The notes beneath the pieces are model-generated. The model saw nothing but the letters and a program-made list of their open reading frames with translations, was not told where the DNA came from and ran no database searches. The position numbers and the translations under genes are program-made. Positions 42,576 through 51,852 of a stretch of 64,000 nucleotides of DNA are shown piece after piece. Within the stretch, counting starts at the first letter, position 1, and each line of letters starts with the position of its first letter. Origin of the DNA: Faecalibacterium prausnitzii (GTDB lineage Bacteria > Bacillota > Clostridia > Oscillospirales > Ruminococcaceae); assembly GCF_003287405.1 (NCBI RefSeq), contig NZ_PRLD01000003.1, positions 221,224-285,223 on the forward strand. The letters run 5' to 3'.

Positions 42576-45236
42576 ATGCAATGGACCGGTTTGAATGAAC
42601 TGCGCGAAAAGTACCTGAGCTTCTTTGAAAGCAAGGGTCATCTGCGTCTGGACAGCTTCCCCCTGGTACCCAAGAACGACCCCAGCCTGCTGCTGATCAA
42701 CAGCGGCATGGCTCCCATGAAGAAGTGGTTTCTGGCACAGGAAGAGCCGCCCCGTCATCGCGTGACCACCTGCCAGAAGTGCATCCGCACCCCGGATATC
42801 GAGCGCGTGGGCATCACTGCCCGCCATGGCACCTTCTTTGAGATGCTGGGTAACTTCTCCTTCCAGGATTACTTCAAGGACGAGGTCATTCCTTGGGCTT
42901 GGGAGTTCCTGACCAGCGATGAGTGGATGGCGATTCCCAAGGACCGTCTGCACATCTCTGTGTACGAGGAGGACGACGAGGCCTACGATATCTGGACCAA
43001 GAAGGTTGGCATTGCCCCGGACCACATGGTGCGTCTGGGCAAGGAGGACAACTTCTGGGAGCACGGCTCCGGCCCGTGCGGCCCCTGCTCCGAGATCTAC
43101 TTTGACCGCGGCCCCGAGTACGGCTGCGGCAAGCCGACCTGCGGCGTGGGCTGCGACTGTGACCGCTATATGGAGATCTGGAACCTCGTGTTCAGCCAGT
43201 TCGATGCCGACGGCAAGGGCCACTACGAGCGTCTGGCACGCCCCAACATTGATACCGGCATGGGCTTGGAGCGTCTGGCCTGCGTGATGCAGAACGTGGG
43301 CAACCTGTTCGAGGTGGATACCGTGCAGAGCGTGCTGCACCATGTGGAGCACATTGCAGGCAAGACCTACAAGCAGGACCCCAAGACCGATATCTCCATC
43401 CGCGTCATCACCGACCATATCCGCAGCTGCACCTTTATGGTGTCTGACGGCATCCTGCCCTCCAACGAGGGCCGCGGCTATGTGCTGCGCCGTCTGCTGC
43501 GCCGCGCTGCCCGCCACGGCCGGATGCTGGGTATCGACCACCCCTTCCTCGTGGATCTGGTGGAGACTGTCATCCAGTCCAGCGAGTCCGCTTACCCCGA
43601 GCTGCGCGAGCATGACGCCTATATCAAGAAGGTCATCGGCACCGAGGAAGCAAACTTTGCCCGCACCATCGATGCCGGCATGAACATCCTGAACAACATG
43701 ATCGACCGTCTGGAGAAGGCACACCAGAAGCTGCTGAGCGGCATGGACGCCTTCAAGCTGAACGATACCTTCGGCTTCCCGCTGGATCTGACCAAGGAGA
43801 TCGCCGCCGAGCAGGGTCTGGAGATCGACGAGGACGGCTTCCATGCAGAGATGAAGAAGCAGAAGGAGCGCGCCCGCGCCGAGCGTCTGAAGAAGAACAT
43901 CTCCGGCTGGAGCGAGGATCTGTTCGGCGCACTGGAAGCTGAGCCCACCGTCTTTACCGGCTACGACACCCTGACCGACAAGGGCACCGTTGTGGCGCTG
44001 AGCGATGAAGAGACCCTGACCGATGCCATTGCCACCGACGAGGAGGCAAAGGACGGCGTGCTGGTGGTGCTGGATAAGACCCCCTTCTACGCTGAGATGG
44101 GCGGTCAGGCTGCAGACCACGGCGTGCTGAACGGCACCGAGTGCAGCCTGCGCGTGCTGGATGTGAAAAAGACCCCCAAGGGCTACTACGTTCACACCTG
44201 CGTGCTGGAAAGCGGCATTGTGAAGGTGGGCGATGTGCTGACCGCACAGGTGGACAAGGGCTACCGCATGGCCATTGCCCGCAACCACACCGCTACCCAC
44301 CTGCTGCAGGCTGCCCTGCGTGAGGTGCTGGGCGACCATGTGCATCAGGCTGGTTCCTATCAGGATGCCTCCATCACCCACTTCGACTTTACCCACTTCA
44401 GCGCCGTGACCCCCGAGGAACTGGCACGGGTGCAGAAGATCGTCAACGATAAGATCTTTGACTCCATGAACGTCACCGTGCAGGAGATGCCGGTGGAGGA
44501 AGCCAAGAAGCTGGGCGCAATGGCTCTGTTTGGCGAAAAGTACGGTAAGGTGGTCCGCGTGGTGGACATCGAGGGCTGGTCTACCGAGTTCTGCGGCGGC
44601 ACCCATGTCAAGAACACCGCCCAGATTGGCGGCTTCAAGATCGTCAGCGAGTCCTCTGTGGCTGCCGGCATCCGCCGTATCGAGGCTGTCACCGGCCGCA
44701 ACCTGCTGATCCGTGCAAACCTGCAGGAAGCTATGCTGCATGATGTGGCGAACACCCTCAAGGCCAACAACGTGGCTTCTCTGCCCGCCCGTGCCGAGGC
44801 TGTGATGGCCGAGAACAAGGCCATGAGCCGCGAGCTGGAGGAGATGAAGGCAAAGATCGCCGCTTCCAAGGTGGACAGCCTGTTCGACAATGCCGAGGAA
44901 GCAGACGGCGTGAAGATCGCTTCTGCATACTTTACCGGTACCACCGGCGACACCCTGCGCGGTATGTGCGACAGCATCCGCGACAAGGCCGTGAACCCCG
45001 TGGTGGCTGTTCTGGTGGGCAAGGCCGAGGATAAGATCACCATGGCCGTTACCGTGAATAAGCTGGCACAGGAAAAGGGTCTCAAAGCCGGTGTGCTGGT
45101 CAAGGAGCTGTCCGCTATCGCAGGCGGCAAGGGCGGCGGCAAGCCGGACTTTGCAATGGCAGGTCTGAAGGACGAGACCAAGATCGATGAAGCACTGGCT
45201 GCTGTGAGCGCCATCGTCAAGAAGGCTCTGGGCTAA
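42576..45236 (+). CDS. alaS: Alanyl-tRNA synthetase
   Basis: 886 residues. Class II catalytic core at the N-terminus (FFESKGHLRLDSFPLVP, motif 2 around RVTTCQKCIRTPDIERVG), the editing domain with HTATHLLQ and the zinc motif CGGTHVKNT (about 675), and a C-terminal DHHA1-type domain rich in Gly-Gly-Lys (AIAGGKGGGKPDFAMAG). Normal length. ATG 42576 follows TGAGGAGAGAAAGATCT. First gene of a likely operon with the HIT and phosphoribosyltransferase genes. Confidence 0.97.
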   Translation: MQWTGLNELREKYLSFFESKGHLRLDSFPLVPKNDPSLLLINSGMAPMKKWFLAQEEPPRHRVTTCQKCIRTPDIERVGITARHGTFFEMLGNFSFQDYFKDEVIPWAWEFLTSDEWMAIPKDRLHISVYEEDDEAYDIWTKKVGIAPDHMVRLGKEDNFWEHGSGPCGPCSEIYFDRGPEYGCGKPTCGVGCDCDRYMEIWNLVFSQFDADGKGHYERLARPNIDTGMGLERLACVMQNVGNLFEVDTVQSVLHHVEHIAGKTYKQDPKTDISIRVITDHIRSCTFMVSDGILPSNEGRGYVLRRLLRRAARHGRMLGIDHPFLVDLVETVIQSSESAYPELREHDAYIKKVIGTEEANFARTIDAGMNILNNMIDRLEKAHQKLLSGMDAFKLNDTFGFPLDLTKEIAAEQGLEIDEDGFHAEMKKQKERARAERLKKNISGWSEDLFGALEAEPTVFTGYDTLTDKGTVVALSDEETLTDAIATDEEAKDGVLVVLDKTPFYAEMGGQAADHGVLNGTECSLRVLDVKKTPKGYYVHTCVLESGIVKVGDVLTAQVDKGYRMAIARNHTATHLLQAALREVLGDHVHQAGSYQDASITHFDFTHFSAVTPEELARVQKIVNDKIFDSMNVTVQEMPVEEAKKLGAMALFGEKYGKVVRVVDIEGWSTEFCGGTHVKNTAQIGGFKIVSESSVAAGIRRIEAVTGRNLLIRANLQEAMLHDVANTLKANNVASLPARAEAVMAENKAMSRELEEMKAKIAASKVDSLFDNAEEADGVKIASAYFTGTTGDTLRGMCDSIRDKAVNPVVAVLVGKAEDKITMAVTVNKLAQEKGLKAGVLVKELSAIAGGKGGGKPDFAMAGLKDETKIDEALAAVSAIVKKALG

Positions 45237-45316
45237 AAAGGATCCATGTCCCCGCCCGGTGCCGGATGCGCGCCGGGGCGGCGGGCTTTTGTAGAAGCAG
45301 GAAGGAGTGTTCCCCC

Positions 45317-45649
45317 ATGGAAGATTGTCTGTTTTGCATGATCGCAGAGGGCAAGATCCCCTCTAAAAAGCTGTACGAGGATGACCAGGTGGTGGCATTC
45401 TACGACATCAACCCGCAGGCAAAGGTGCATTTCCTTGTGGTCCCCCGCAAGCACATCTCCTCTGCCGCTGTGCTGACTGAAGAGGATGCCGCTCTGCTGG
45501 GTCACATCTTTACCGTTATCGCAAAGCTGGCCAAGGAGCAGGGGCTGGAAAACGGCTACCGCATCATCTCCAACGTGGGCGAGGACGCAGGCCAGACCGT
45601 GAAGCATCTGCATTTCCATGTTCTGGGCGGCGAAAAACTGCCTGTCTGA
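45317..45649 (+). CDS. HIT family nucleotide hydrolase (HINT type)
   Basis: 110 residues. The histidine-triad HLHFHVLGG sits near residues 97-105; CLFCMIAEGKIPSKK at the start with two Cys is typical of bacterial Hint. Hydrolyses AMP-lysine or AMP-NH2-type phosphoramidates. GGAAGGAGTG precedes ATG 45317. Lies 80 bases after alaS; a weak GC-rich hairpin (GCCCGGTG/GCGCCGGGGC) lies in between, so readthrough is possible. Confidence 0.93.
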   Translation: MEDCLFCMIAEGKIPSKKLYEDDQVVAFYDINPQAKVHFLVVPRKHISSAAVLTEEDAALLGHIFTVIAKLAKEQGLENGYRIISNVGEDAGQTVKHLHFHVLGGEKLPV

Positions 45650-45676
45650 TTCCAACACGAAAGGGAGATTTTGATT

Positions 45677-46216
45677 ATGGCTGAAACTTATACCCTGCAC
45701 GTTGCAGGCCTGACCCGTGAGCTGACCATCTGCAAGGTGAACGACCACATGGACATTGCCGCTTTCATCATGCTGGGTGATGCCGAGCTGACCGTGGCCG
45801 CCGCTGCGGAGCTGCTGAAGAAGTGCCCGGATTTTGATATCCTGCTCACCGCCGAGGCCAAGGGCATCCCGCTGGCACACGAGATGAGCCGCCAGAGCGG
45901 CAAGCCCTATATCTGCGCCCGTAAGGGTGTCAAGCTGTATATGCCGGACCCCGTTGTGGTGGAGGACCAGTCCATTACCACTGCCGGTAAGCAGAAGCTG
46001 GTCATCGACCGCAAAGAGCTGGAAAAGATGAACGGCAAGCGGGTGCTGGTGGTGGACGATGTCATCTCCACCGGCGGCTCTCTGAAGGCGCTGGACGCGC
46101 TGGCTGAAAAGACCCAGTGCACCATCGTGGGTCAGGCCGCTGTTCTGGCCGAGGGCGATGCTTCCGAGCGCAAGGATATCATCTTCCTTGAGCCGCTGCC
46201 CCTGTTCTTCCACTAA
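45677..46216 (+). CDS. Phosphoribosyltransferase family protein
   Basis: 179 residues. The PRPP-binding loop is VLVVDDVISTGGSL (about 118-131). The overall layout resembles adenine phosphoribosyltransferase or the PRT-type regulator family (TAEAKGIPLAHEMSRQSGKPY). A purine salvage role is likely, but APRT itself cannot be assigned with certainty. ATG 45677 follows AAGGGAGATTTTGATT; the frame opens with a TTG six bases earlier. Confidence 0.87.
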   Translation: MAETYTLHVAGLTRELTICKVNDHMDIAAFIMLGDAELTVAAAAELLKKCPDFDILLTAEAKGIPLAHEMSRQSGKPYICARKGVKLYMPDPVVVEDQSITTAGKQKLVIDRKELEKMNGKRVLVVDDVISTGGSLKALDALAEKTQCTIVGQAAVLAEGDASERKDIIFLEPLPLFFH

Positions 46217-46222
46217 GCCGGG

Positions 46223-48346
46223 ATGCGCCGCCCGCTCTGCGCGTTCTGCGCCGGAATGATGGGCCTTAGTTTCCTGTGGACTTTTTTGCCGCAAACGGAG
46301 TTTTTTATGCCGTTTGCGGCATTTTTTGTTGCCTTTTTGCTGCTGCTTTGCATCCCACGCCGCAGCCGCAAGCTGGCGGTCTGCCTGCTGTTGGGTGCAC
46401 TGGCAGGGCTTTGCGCGGTGTACACTACAAACGCCCGGCTGGAGCGTGCCCGGGCAAATTACGCCGGGCGCACCGTGCTGCTGACTGCCGAGGTGGAGCG
46501 CGCGGACAGCACCTATTTTTCGGACACCGTGGACGCGACCCTGTGGGTGGAAAGTGTGAACGGCAGACGTGCGGGCTTCCGCATAGCCTGTGCAGAGCTA
46601 CCCGCCTGCGCGGCAGGGCAGCGGGTGCAGGGCTGGTTCACGCTGCAACAACCGGACATGGAAGAACGGATGGCGCAGTACGCGGACGGCATCGCGCTGC
46701 AGGCAGAGCCGTTGGCAGAAAAGCCGCAGCTTACCGTGCTGGGCGAGAGCGGCAGTTTCCGTGCCCGCACCCACCGCTTGCAGCAAAAACTGAGCGAGAG
46801 CCTGCGCCGGGAGATGCACCGGGACACCGGCGGCGTGCTGGCTGCCATGACGGTGGGCGACCGCAGCGGGCTTTCGGCGCAGCTGCGCAGCGCCTACCGG
46901 GGCGCGGGGCTTTCCCATGTGCTGGTGGTCAGCGGAATGCACGTTTCCATCCTGTGCGGGGATATCCTGAGCGTGCTGCTGCCCTATCGCTGGGAGCAGA
47001 GCTACCGCCGCCGCAGACGGCGCACGGTCTGGAAAAGTCTGCTGGCGCTGGTGCTGATGGGTGTGACTGGCTTTACACCCTCGGTGCGCCGCGCCGCCGT
47101 GGCGGTGTGGGTCAGCGCCTTGGGTGTGTGGGTATGGGGCCCGGCGGATACTCTCACCTCGCTGGCGGCGGCAGGCATCCTGATGACCGCCGTCAACAGC
47201 TATGCGGTGTGGGATATCGGTTTTGAGCTTTCCTTTGCAGCAGTGGCGGGCACGGTGGCGGGTTCTGCCTGCATCCGCCGGATGCGGGATGCCCACGACA
47301 GACGCTTTTGGATCAAAGCCGGGGAGAATCTGCAAAAGCCGGTCAGGCGCCCGTGGTTCAACAGGCTGCCGGAGCGTTTGCAGGGTCTTGCAGAGAGCGC
47401 CTGTATTGCTGCCTGCGCCTCGGCGGCTACCTTCCCGGTGCTGGTGCTGCGGGGCCTGAGCGTCAGTGCGTGGGCGATGGTCTCCAGCATTGCGGTGCTG
47501 TGGATGGTGCAGCCGCTGCTTTTGCTGGGGCTGGCAGTGGCTTTTGCGGGGCTGGTGCCGTGGCTGGCACCGGTGCACGGGGCGCTCTCCCGGGCGGCAG
47601 ACCTGCTCACCGGCCTATTGAACGGCTGGGCGGTCTGGCTCTGCACAAAGCCCGGGGCGTCCATCTACTTTGATACCGCCTACGCGGCGCTGGTCTGTCT
47701 GCTGCTGTGCGGGCTTGGGGTGCTGGCTTTCCGCTGGCGGGTGCGTCTGCGGGTGGCTCTGCCGGGCATCCTGCTGGCAGCAGCGGTGGGCATCGGGCTG
47801 GGCAACGCCCTCAGCCGGGACGTGGTGCACATCGACCTTGTGGGCAGTGCACAGGCACCTGCGGTAGTGGTTGCCCAGAACGACCGGGCAGTGGTGCTGT
47901 TCCGGGGCGGCAGCGCCGCCCAGCGTGCGGTGGAAAACCAGCTGGCGCGGCGGGGCGTGCGCACCGTGGAACTGGTGGCAGACCTGCGCATGAATGCAAA
48001 AACCGCCTGCACCCTGCCCGCACAGCAGGGCATCCGGGCAGAGCGTCTGCCGGTGAACACAGCACGCAAACTGCGCTGCACTCCGGCGGCGGTGGAGCTG
48101 CTGCGCACCCGGGAAGGGTGTCTGGTACGGCTGAGCATCGGCAACCGGCAGTTTGTAACTTTAAGCGGCAGGGCAGAGCTGGCGCAGCCGCTGCAAACGG
48201 AGTGGCTGATCGCTACGCCGAAAAAGCCGGAGACGGTGCGGTACCAAAAACTGCTGGCGCTGCGCCGTTACAGCTGGATGGCACCGGAAACGCAGTACAC
48301 CGCCTCCCTCAGCCTGCGCCGCACCGGCGGCGAAAGGCTAGGGTAG
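46223..48346 (+). CDS. comEC: ComEC/Rec2-type DNA uptake channel with degenerate C-terminal domain
   Basis: 707 residues. N-terminal helices and a DUF4131 OB-like domain (about 60-170), then the competence channel domain with AGLSHVLVVSGMHVSIL and ELSFAAVAGTVAG. After the last helix the beta-lactamase-like nuclease domain is badly eroded: DVVHIDLVGSAQAPAVVVAQ replaces the usual DVGQGD, and no HxHxDH zinc motif is seen, so it probably cannot cut DNA. The start ATG 46223 lies seven bases after the previous stop with GCCGGG only, i.e. weak initiation or coupling. Confidence 0.87.
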   Translation: MRRPLCAFCAGMMGLSFLWTFLPQTEFFMPFAAFFVAFLLLLCIPRRSRKLAVCLLLGALAGLCAVYTTNARLERARANYAGRTVLLTAEVERADSTYFSDTVDATLWVESVNGRRAGFRIACAELPACAAGQRVQGWFTLQQPDMEERMAQYADGIALQAEPLAEKPQLTVLGESGSFRARTHRLQQKLSESLRREMHRDTGGVLAAMTVGDRSGLSAQLRSAYRGAGLSHVLVVSGMHVSILCGDILSVLLPYRWEQSYRRRRRRTVWKSLLALVLMGVTGFTPSVRRAAVAVWVSALGVWVWGPADTLTSLAAAGILMTAVNSYAVWDIGFELSFAAVAGTVAGSACIRRMRDAHDRRFWIKAGENLQKPVRRPWFNRLPERLQGLAESACIAACASAATFPVLVLRGLSVSAWAMVSSIAVLWMVQPLLLLGLAVAFAGLVPWLAPVHGALSRAADLLTGLLNGWAVWLCTKPGASIYFDTAYAALVCLLLCGLGVLAFRWRVRLRVALPGILLAAAVGIGLGNALSRDVVHIDLVGSAQAPAVVVAQNDRAVVLFRGGSAAQRAVENQLARRGVRTVELVADLRMNAKTACTLPAQQGIRAERLPVNTARKLRCTPAAVELLRTREGCLVRLSIGNRQFVTLSGRAELAQPLQTEWLIATPKKPETVRYQKLLALRRYSWMAPETQYTASLSLRRTGGERLG

Positions 48347-48349
48347 CGC

Positions 48350-48378
48350 TTTGCAATCCGGGCCGAGTGTGGTACAAT
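48350..48378 (+). promoter_or_regulatory. Possible promoter of holA
   Basis: TTTGCA (48350-48355), 17 bases, TACAAT (48373-48378). Confidence 0.5.
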
Positions 48379-48414
48379 ACAAAGAGCATTTTATAACAGG
48401 AAAGGGGCATTTGC

Positions 48415-49443
48415 ATGGCCACGGAAGCAAAACTCCGGCAGCTGGCCGACAAGGGCTGCCCGGTCTACTATTTTTATTCCAGCGAGCGGTATCTGGTGCG
48501 GCAGGCGGTAGCGGCGGCGGTGCGGGTGCTGTCGGCAGACAGCGACGAGGACGCCACTATACTGGACGGCGCTGCCCCGGAGCTGGAACAGCTCATCATG
48601 GCGGCGGGCACCATCTCATTTTTCGGTACCCGGCGCGTGGTGGTGCTGCCGGAAATAGACCCCGCTGCCTACGGCAGCAAGGACTTGGATGAGCTGTGCA
48701 GCACCCTTTCCAGCTTGGAAAACGCTGTGGCAGTGCTGGGCAGTGTGTTCCCGCTGGAGCGCAGCAAGCTCAAGCTGGGCAAGCAGGCGCAAAAGCTGCA
48801 AGCCCAGTGCAAGGCCATTGGCTACACGGAAGAACTGGCAAAGCCCCGCCCCTTTGAACTGAAAAATTTGATGATGGAGCGCGCAAAGGCGCAGGGCACA
48901 GCCCTGCCGGACGGCGCAGCCACCGCATTGCTGGAGCGCTGCGGCGAGGACCCGTTTCTGCTGGAAAACGAGGTGGACAAGCTCTGTGCCCTGTCCGGCT
49001 ACCAGACCGTGAGCGCCTCCATGGTGGCAGAGATGGGCACGGTAAGCCTTGATGCAGACGTGTTCGAGATGATCCGCATGATCACCGCCAAAAACGCCAC
49101 CGGAGCCTGCAAAAAGCTGCAGACCCTGCTGCGGCTGCAGCAGGAGCCTATCGCCATTACAGCCGCCATGATCGGCAGTTATGTGGATCTGTACCGGGTA
49201 AAGCTTGGGGCGGCAAAGCGGAAAAATTACAGTGCGGTGCACAAGGATTTTGGCTATAAGGGCAGCGACTACCGGCTGAAGCGCTCGGCAGAGACTGCCG
49301 CCCACTACACCCTGCCCCAGCTGGAAGCCTGCTTGCAGGTGCTGCTGGAGCTGGATCAGAGCCTGAAAAGCCAGCCTGTGGCGGCGCAGACACTGCTGGA
49401 AACAGCACTGTGCCGTCTGGCGCTGGCGGGGAGCGGAAGATGA
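48415..49443 (+). CDS. holA: DNA polymerase III subunit delta
   Basis: 342 residues, clamp-loader subunit that opens the beta sliding clamp. N-terminal AAA-like fold with YYFYSSERYLVRQAV and FFGTRRVVVLPE, the mid-region LLERCGEDPFLLENEVDKL, and the helical collar domain at the end. GGAAAGGGGC precedes ATG 48415. It overlaps rnmV by ATGA. Confidence 0.92.
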   Translation: MATEAKLRQLADKGCPVYYFYSSERYLVRQAVAAAVRVLSADSDEDATILDGAAPELEQLIMAAGTISFFGTRRVVVLPEIDPAAYGSKDLDELCSTLSSLENAVAVLGSVFPLERSKLKLGKQAQKLQAQCKAIGYTEELAKPRPFELKNLMMERAKAQGTALPDGAATALLERCGEDPFLLENEVDKLCALSGYQTVSASMVAEMGTVSLDADVFEMIRMITAKNATGACKKLQTLLRLQQEPIAITAAMIGSYVDLYRVKLGAAKRKNYSAVHKDFGYKGSDYRLKRSAETAAHYTLPQLEACLQVLLELDQSLKSQPVAAQTLLETALCRLALAGSGR

Positions 49444-50054
49444 TGCAAAACGAGATGATCCATACCGACCGCGTGCTGATCGTGGAGGGCAAATACGACG
49501 CCGTCCGTCTGGCGCACCTGACCGATGCCATGATCCTGCTGACGGATGGTTTTGGCATTTATAAAGACAAACAGCGCCAGCAGCTGTTCCGGGCGCTGGC
49601 GCAGAAAAACGGCCTGATCTTACTCACGGATTCGGACGCGGCAGGCTTCCGCATCCGCAATTACATCACCAACATGGTGGGTGCGCAGAACGTGGTGCAG
49701 GCCTATGTGCCCGCCATCCACGGCAAGGAAAAACGCAAGGCGCAGCCCGGCAAGGAGGGCTTGCTGGGGGTAGAGGGCGTGGACGATGCCCTTGTGCGGC
49801 AGGCTCTGCTGGACGCCTTGGGTGCGGAAGCCGGTGCCGCGCCGGTGCGCCCGGCAGGGCGGCAGATCACCTACACCGATCTGTACGAGTGGGGGCTTTC
49901 CGGCAAGCCCGGCAGCGCCGAGCGCAAGGCCAGACTCTTGAACGCGCTGGGCCTGCCGCTGCGCCTTTCCAAAAAGGAACTGGTGGAGGCCTTTAACCGC
50001 CTATATACTTTTGAACAACTGGACGAGTTGCAGTTGAAAATTTTACAGGAGTAA
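49440..50054 (+). CDS. rnmV: Ribonuclease M5-like TOPRIM protein
   Basis: 204 residues. TOPRIM domain: Glu in VLIVEGKYDAVRL and the D-x-D pair in LILLTDSDAAGFRIRN. The C-terminal part (ITYTDLYEWGLSGKPGS ... LPLRLSKKELVEAFN) is the domain seen in RNase M5, which trims 5S rRNA precursor. The start codon overlaps the holA stop (ATGA). Function is family-based; tRNA/rRNA processing fits its partner genes. Confidence 0.88.
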   Translation: MMQNEMIHTDRVLIVEGKYDAVRLAHLTDAMILLTDGFGIYKDKQRQQLFRALAQKNGLILLTDSDAAGFRIRNYITNMVGAQNVVQAYVPAIHGKEKRKAQPGKEGLLGVEGVDDALVRQALLDALGAEAGAAPVRPAGRQITYTDLYEWGLSGKPGSAERKARLLNALGLPLRLSKKELVEAFNRLYTFEQLDELQLKILQE

Positions 50055-50058
50055 AAAC

Positions 50059-50742
50059 CTAGCCGTTTTTACCCCACGCCTGCCGCAGCAGTTCCAGCGC
50101 GTGGGTCTCCAGCCGGGAAACGTAGCTGCGGCTGATGCCCAGCAGCCCGGCGGTCTCCAGCTGGGTCAGGGGTGGCTGTCCGGCCAGCCCGTACCGCAGC
50201 AGTAAGATCTGCCGCTCCCGGGCGGGCAGAGTGTCCAGCAGCTGCCGCAGCCGCCGGACATCCTCCTGCCGCTCACAGCTGTCCTCCATGCAAAAGCCGT
50301 CCTGTATCACGTCTGCTAAGGTCAGAGCCGAGTCTCCGTCTGCCTCCAAAGCTTCCTGCAGGGAGACGGTCTGCCCGTTCTTGCGCTCCCGCCGGAACTG
50401 CATACGGATCTCGTTTTCAATGCAGCGGCTTGCATAAGTGGAAAAACGCGCCTTGCGTGTGGCATCAAAGGTATCTACCGCTTTCATCAGCCCGATGGTG
50501 CCGATGGAAACAAGATCCTCCTGATCGCCCGGCAGGGCGTAATATTTTTTTACGATGTGCGCCACCAGCCGCAGATTGTGCCGGATCAGCTTTTCCCGGG
50601 CGGCGGCGTCCCCGGCGCGCAGGGCGCTGAAAGCGGCGGCTTCTTCCCGGGCTGTGAGCGGACGCGGAAAGCAGCCGCTTTCCAGATGGAGCGCCAGAAA
50701 CAGAAATTTTGTGGCGAAAAATTGCAGTAAGGTCAGCAGCAC
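50059..50742 (-). CDS. sigK: Sporulation sigma factor pro-sigma-K
   Basis: 227 residues. A hydrophobic leader (LLTLLQFFATKFLFLAL) precedes FPRPLTAREEAAAF; this is the membrane pro-sequence of pro-sigma-K. Then region 2 (LIRHNLRLVAHIVKKYYA ... LVSIGTIGLMKAVDTFD) and region 4 with its helix-turn-helix (TAGLLGISRSYVSRLETHAL). Start: GTG 50742 lies seven bases after GGGAGGG; ATG 50763 upstream has no ribosome site. Mother-cell sigma factors imply a sporulation programme or its remnant. No sin recombination site (skin) is seen. It converges on rnmV. Confidence 0.9.
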   Translation of the reverse strand: MLLTLLQFFATKFLFLALHLESGCFPRPLTAREEAAAFSALRAGDAAAREKLIRHNLRLVAHIVKKYYALPGDQEDLVSIGTIGLMKAVDTFDATRKARFSTYASRCIENEIRMQFRRERKNGQTVSLQEALEADGDSALTLADVIQDGFCMEDSCERQEDVRRLRQLLDTLPARERQILLLRYGLAGQPPLTQLETAGLLGISRSYVSRLETHALELLRQAWGKNG

Positions 50743-50888
50743 ACGATATCCCTCCCGGTACATAGTTGTTAGATTGTATGAGCCGGGGCGCGGATAGTTG
50801 CCGGAGAAGCCTTTTGTGCGCGGTATCTTTTCCGCAGGAAAAAAGCGTGGTATATTGAGGGGGATAACTCGGAATTTAGAGGTGTAAG

Positions 50889-51629
50889 ATGGAATATAAA
50901 GAATATGGCTCAAAGAATAATGATATTGTAATTTTATTACACGGTGGAGGTCTTTCTTGGTGGAATTATATAGATGAAATATCCTTGCTTGAAAATGAAT
51001 TTCACATAGTTATTCCTATATTAGATGGACATTCAGGAAGTGATACAAATTTTACTTCTATTGAAAGCAATGCTCTAGAAATAATAAATTTTATAAATAA
51101 AAATTATAATGGAAAAGTAAAACTAATTGGAGGGTTATCATTAGGCGGACAAATTTTATTGGAAATATTATCTAAAAATCCTAATATATGTGAATGCGCT
51201 ATTATTGAAAGTGCTTTGGTAATGCCAATGGACTTTACCTATAAAATGATAGAGCCAATATTTAATTTATCATATTGTTTGATAAGTAAAAAGTGGTTTT
51301 CAAAACTACAATTTAAAAGTTTAAAACTTAAAAAAAGCTTGTTTGCTCTATATTATGAAGATACTTGTAAAATTACAAAAGATAATTTAATTGCTTTTAT
51401 GAAGTCGAATTCTAATTATGAAGTAAAAAACACTTTATCGCATACTAAAGCAAAGACCCTCGTATTAGTTGGAAGTAAAGAAAGACCTATTATGAAAAAA
51501 TCAGCAACTAAAATTGTTCATTTAATACCAAATAGTGAACTTGAAGTATTACAAGGATATTATCACGGAGATATTAGCATAAATCATGCAGATGATTATG
51601 TTGAAAGAGTAAAGAGATTAGTTCGTTAA
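50889..51629 (+). CDS. Alpha/beta hydrolase, very AT-rich (acquired)
   Basis: 246 residues. Oxyanion loop HGGGLSWWNY (19-28), nucleophile elbow GGLSLGGQ with Ser, and a late His in YYHGD. Asp candidates lie in LVGSKERPIM. The whole gene is far richer in A+T than everything around it (AAA, ATA and TTA codons dominate), a clear sign of transfer from a low-GC donor. AGAGGTGTAAG precedes ATG 50889. It sits between sigK and the conjugative element and may have come with it. Substrate unknown. Confidence 0.85.
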   Translation: MEYKEYGSKNNDIVILLHGGGLSWWNYIDEISLLENEFHIVIPILDGHSGSDTNFTSIESNALEIINFINKNYNGKVKLIGGLSLGGQILLEILSKNPNICECAIIESALVMPMDFTYKMIEPIFNLSYCLISKKWFSKLQFKSLKLKKSLFALYYEDTCKITKDNLIAFMKSNSNYEVKNTLSHTKAKTLVLVGSKERPIMKKSATKIVHLIPNSELEVLQGYYHGDISINHADDYVERVKRLVR

Positions 51630-51668
51630 ATTCCCATTTATCGAGTGACGAAAACAATACATCCTTCT

Positions 51669-51700
51669 GCGGACAACCCCAAAACGGTTGTCCGCTTTTT
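51669..51700 (+). terminator. Terminator after the AT-rich hydrolase
   Basis: GCGGACAACC (51669-51678) pairs perfectly with GGTTGTCCGC (51686-51695), then five T. Confidence 0.9.
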
Positions 51701-51852
51701 ATACGCTGAAATCTGAAAAAAGACAAAAGCGCCAAGTGAAACCGAAAAATATCTCATCTTTTGCCGCTGCTTTTGGCAGCACAATATATTGCTTTAAAAT
51801 TTGTGCATTTTCAACAGATGCAAAGTGACCAATGATTTCCCGCGCTAGTTGA

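Noticed and set aside
41976..44741. A 921-codon minus-strand open frame opposite alaS
   Set aside because: Same codon-mirror effect; it also crosses the T-box leader and terminator of alaS.
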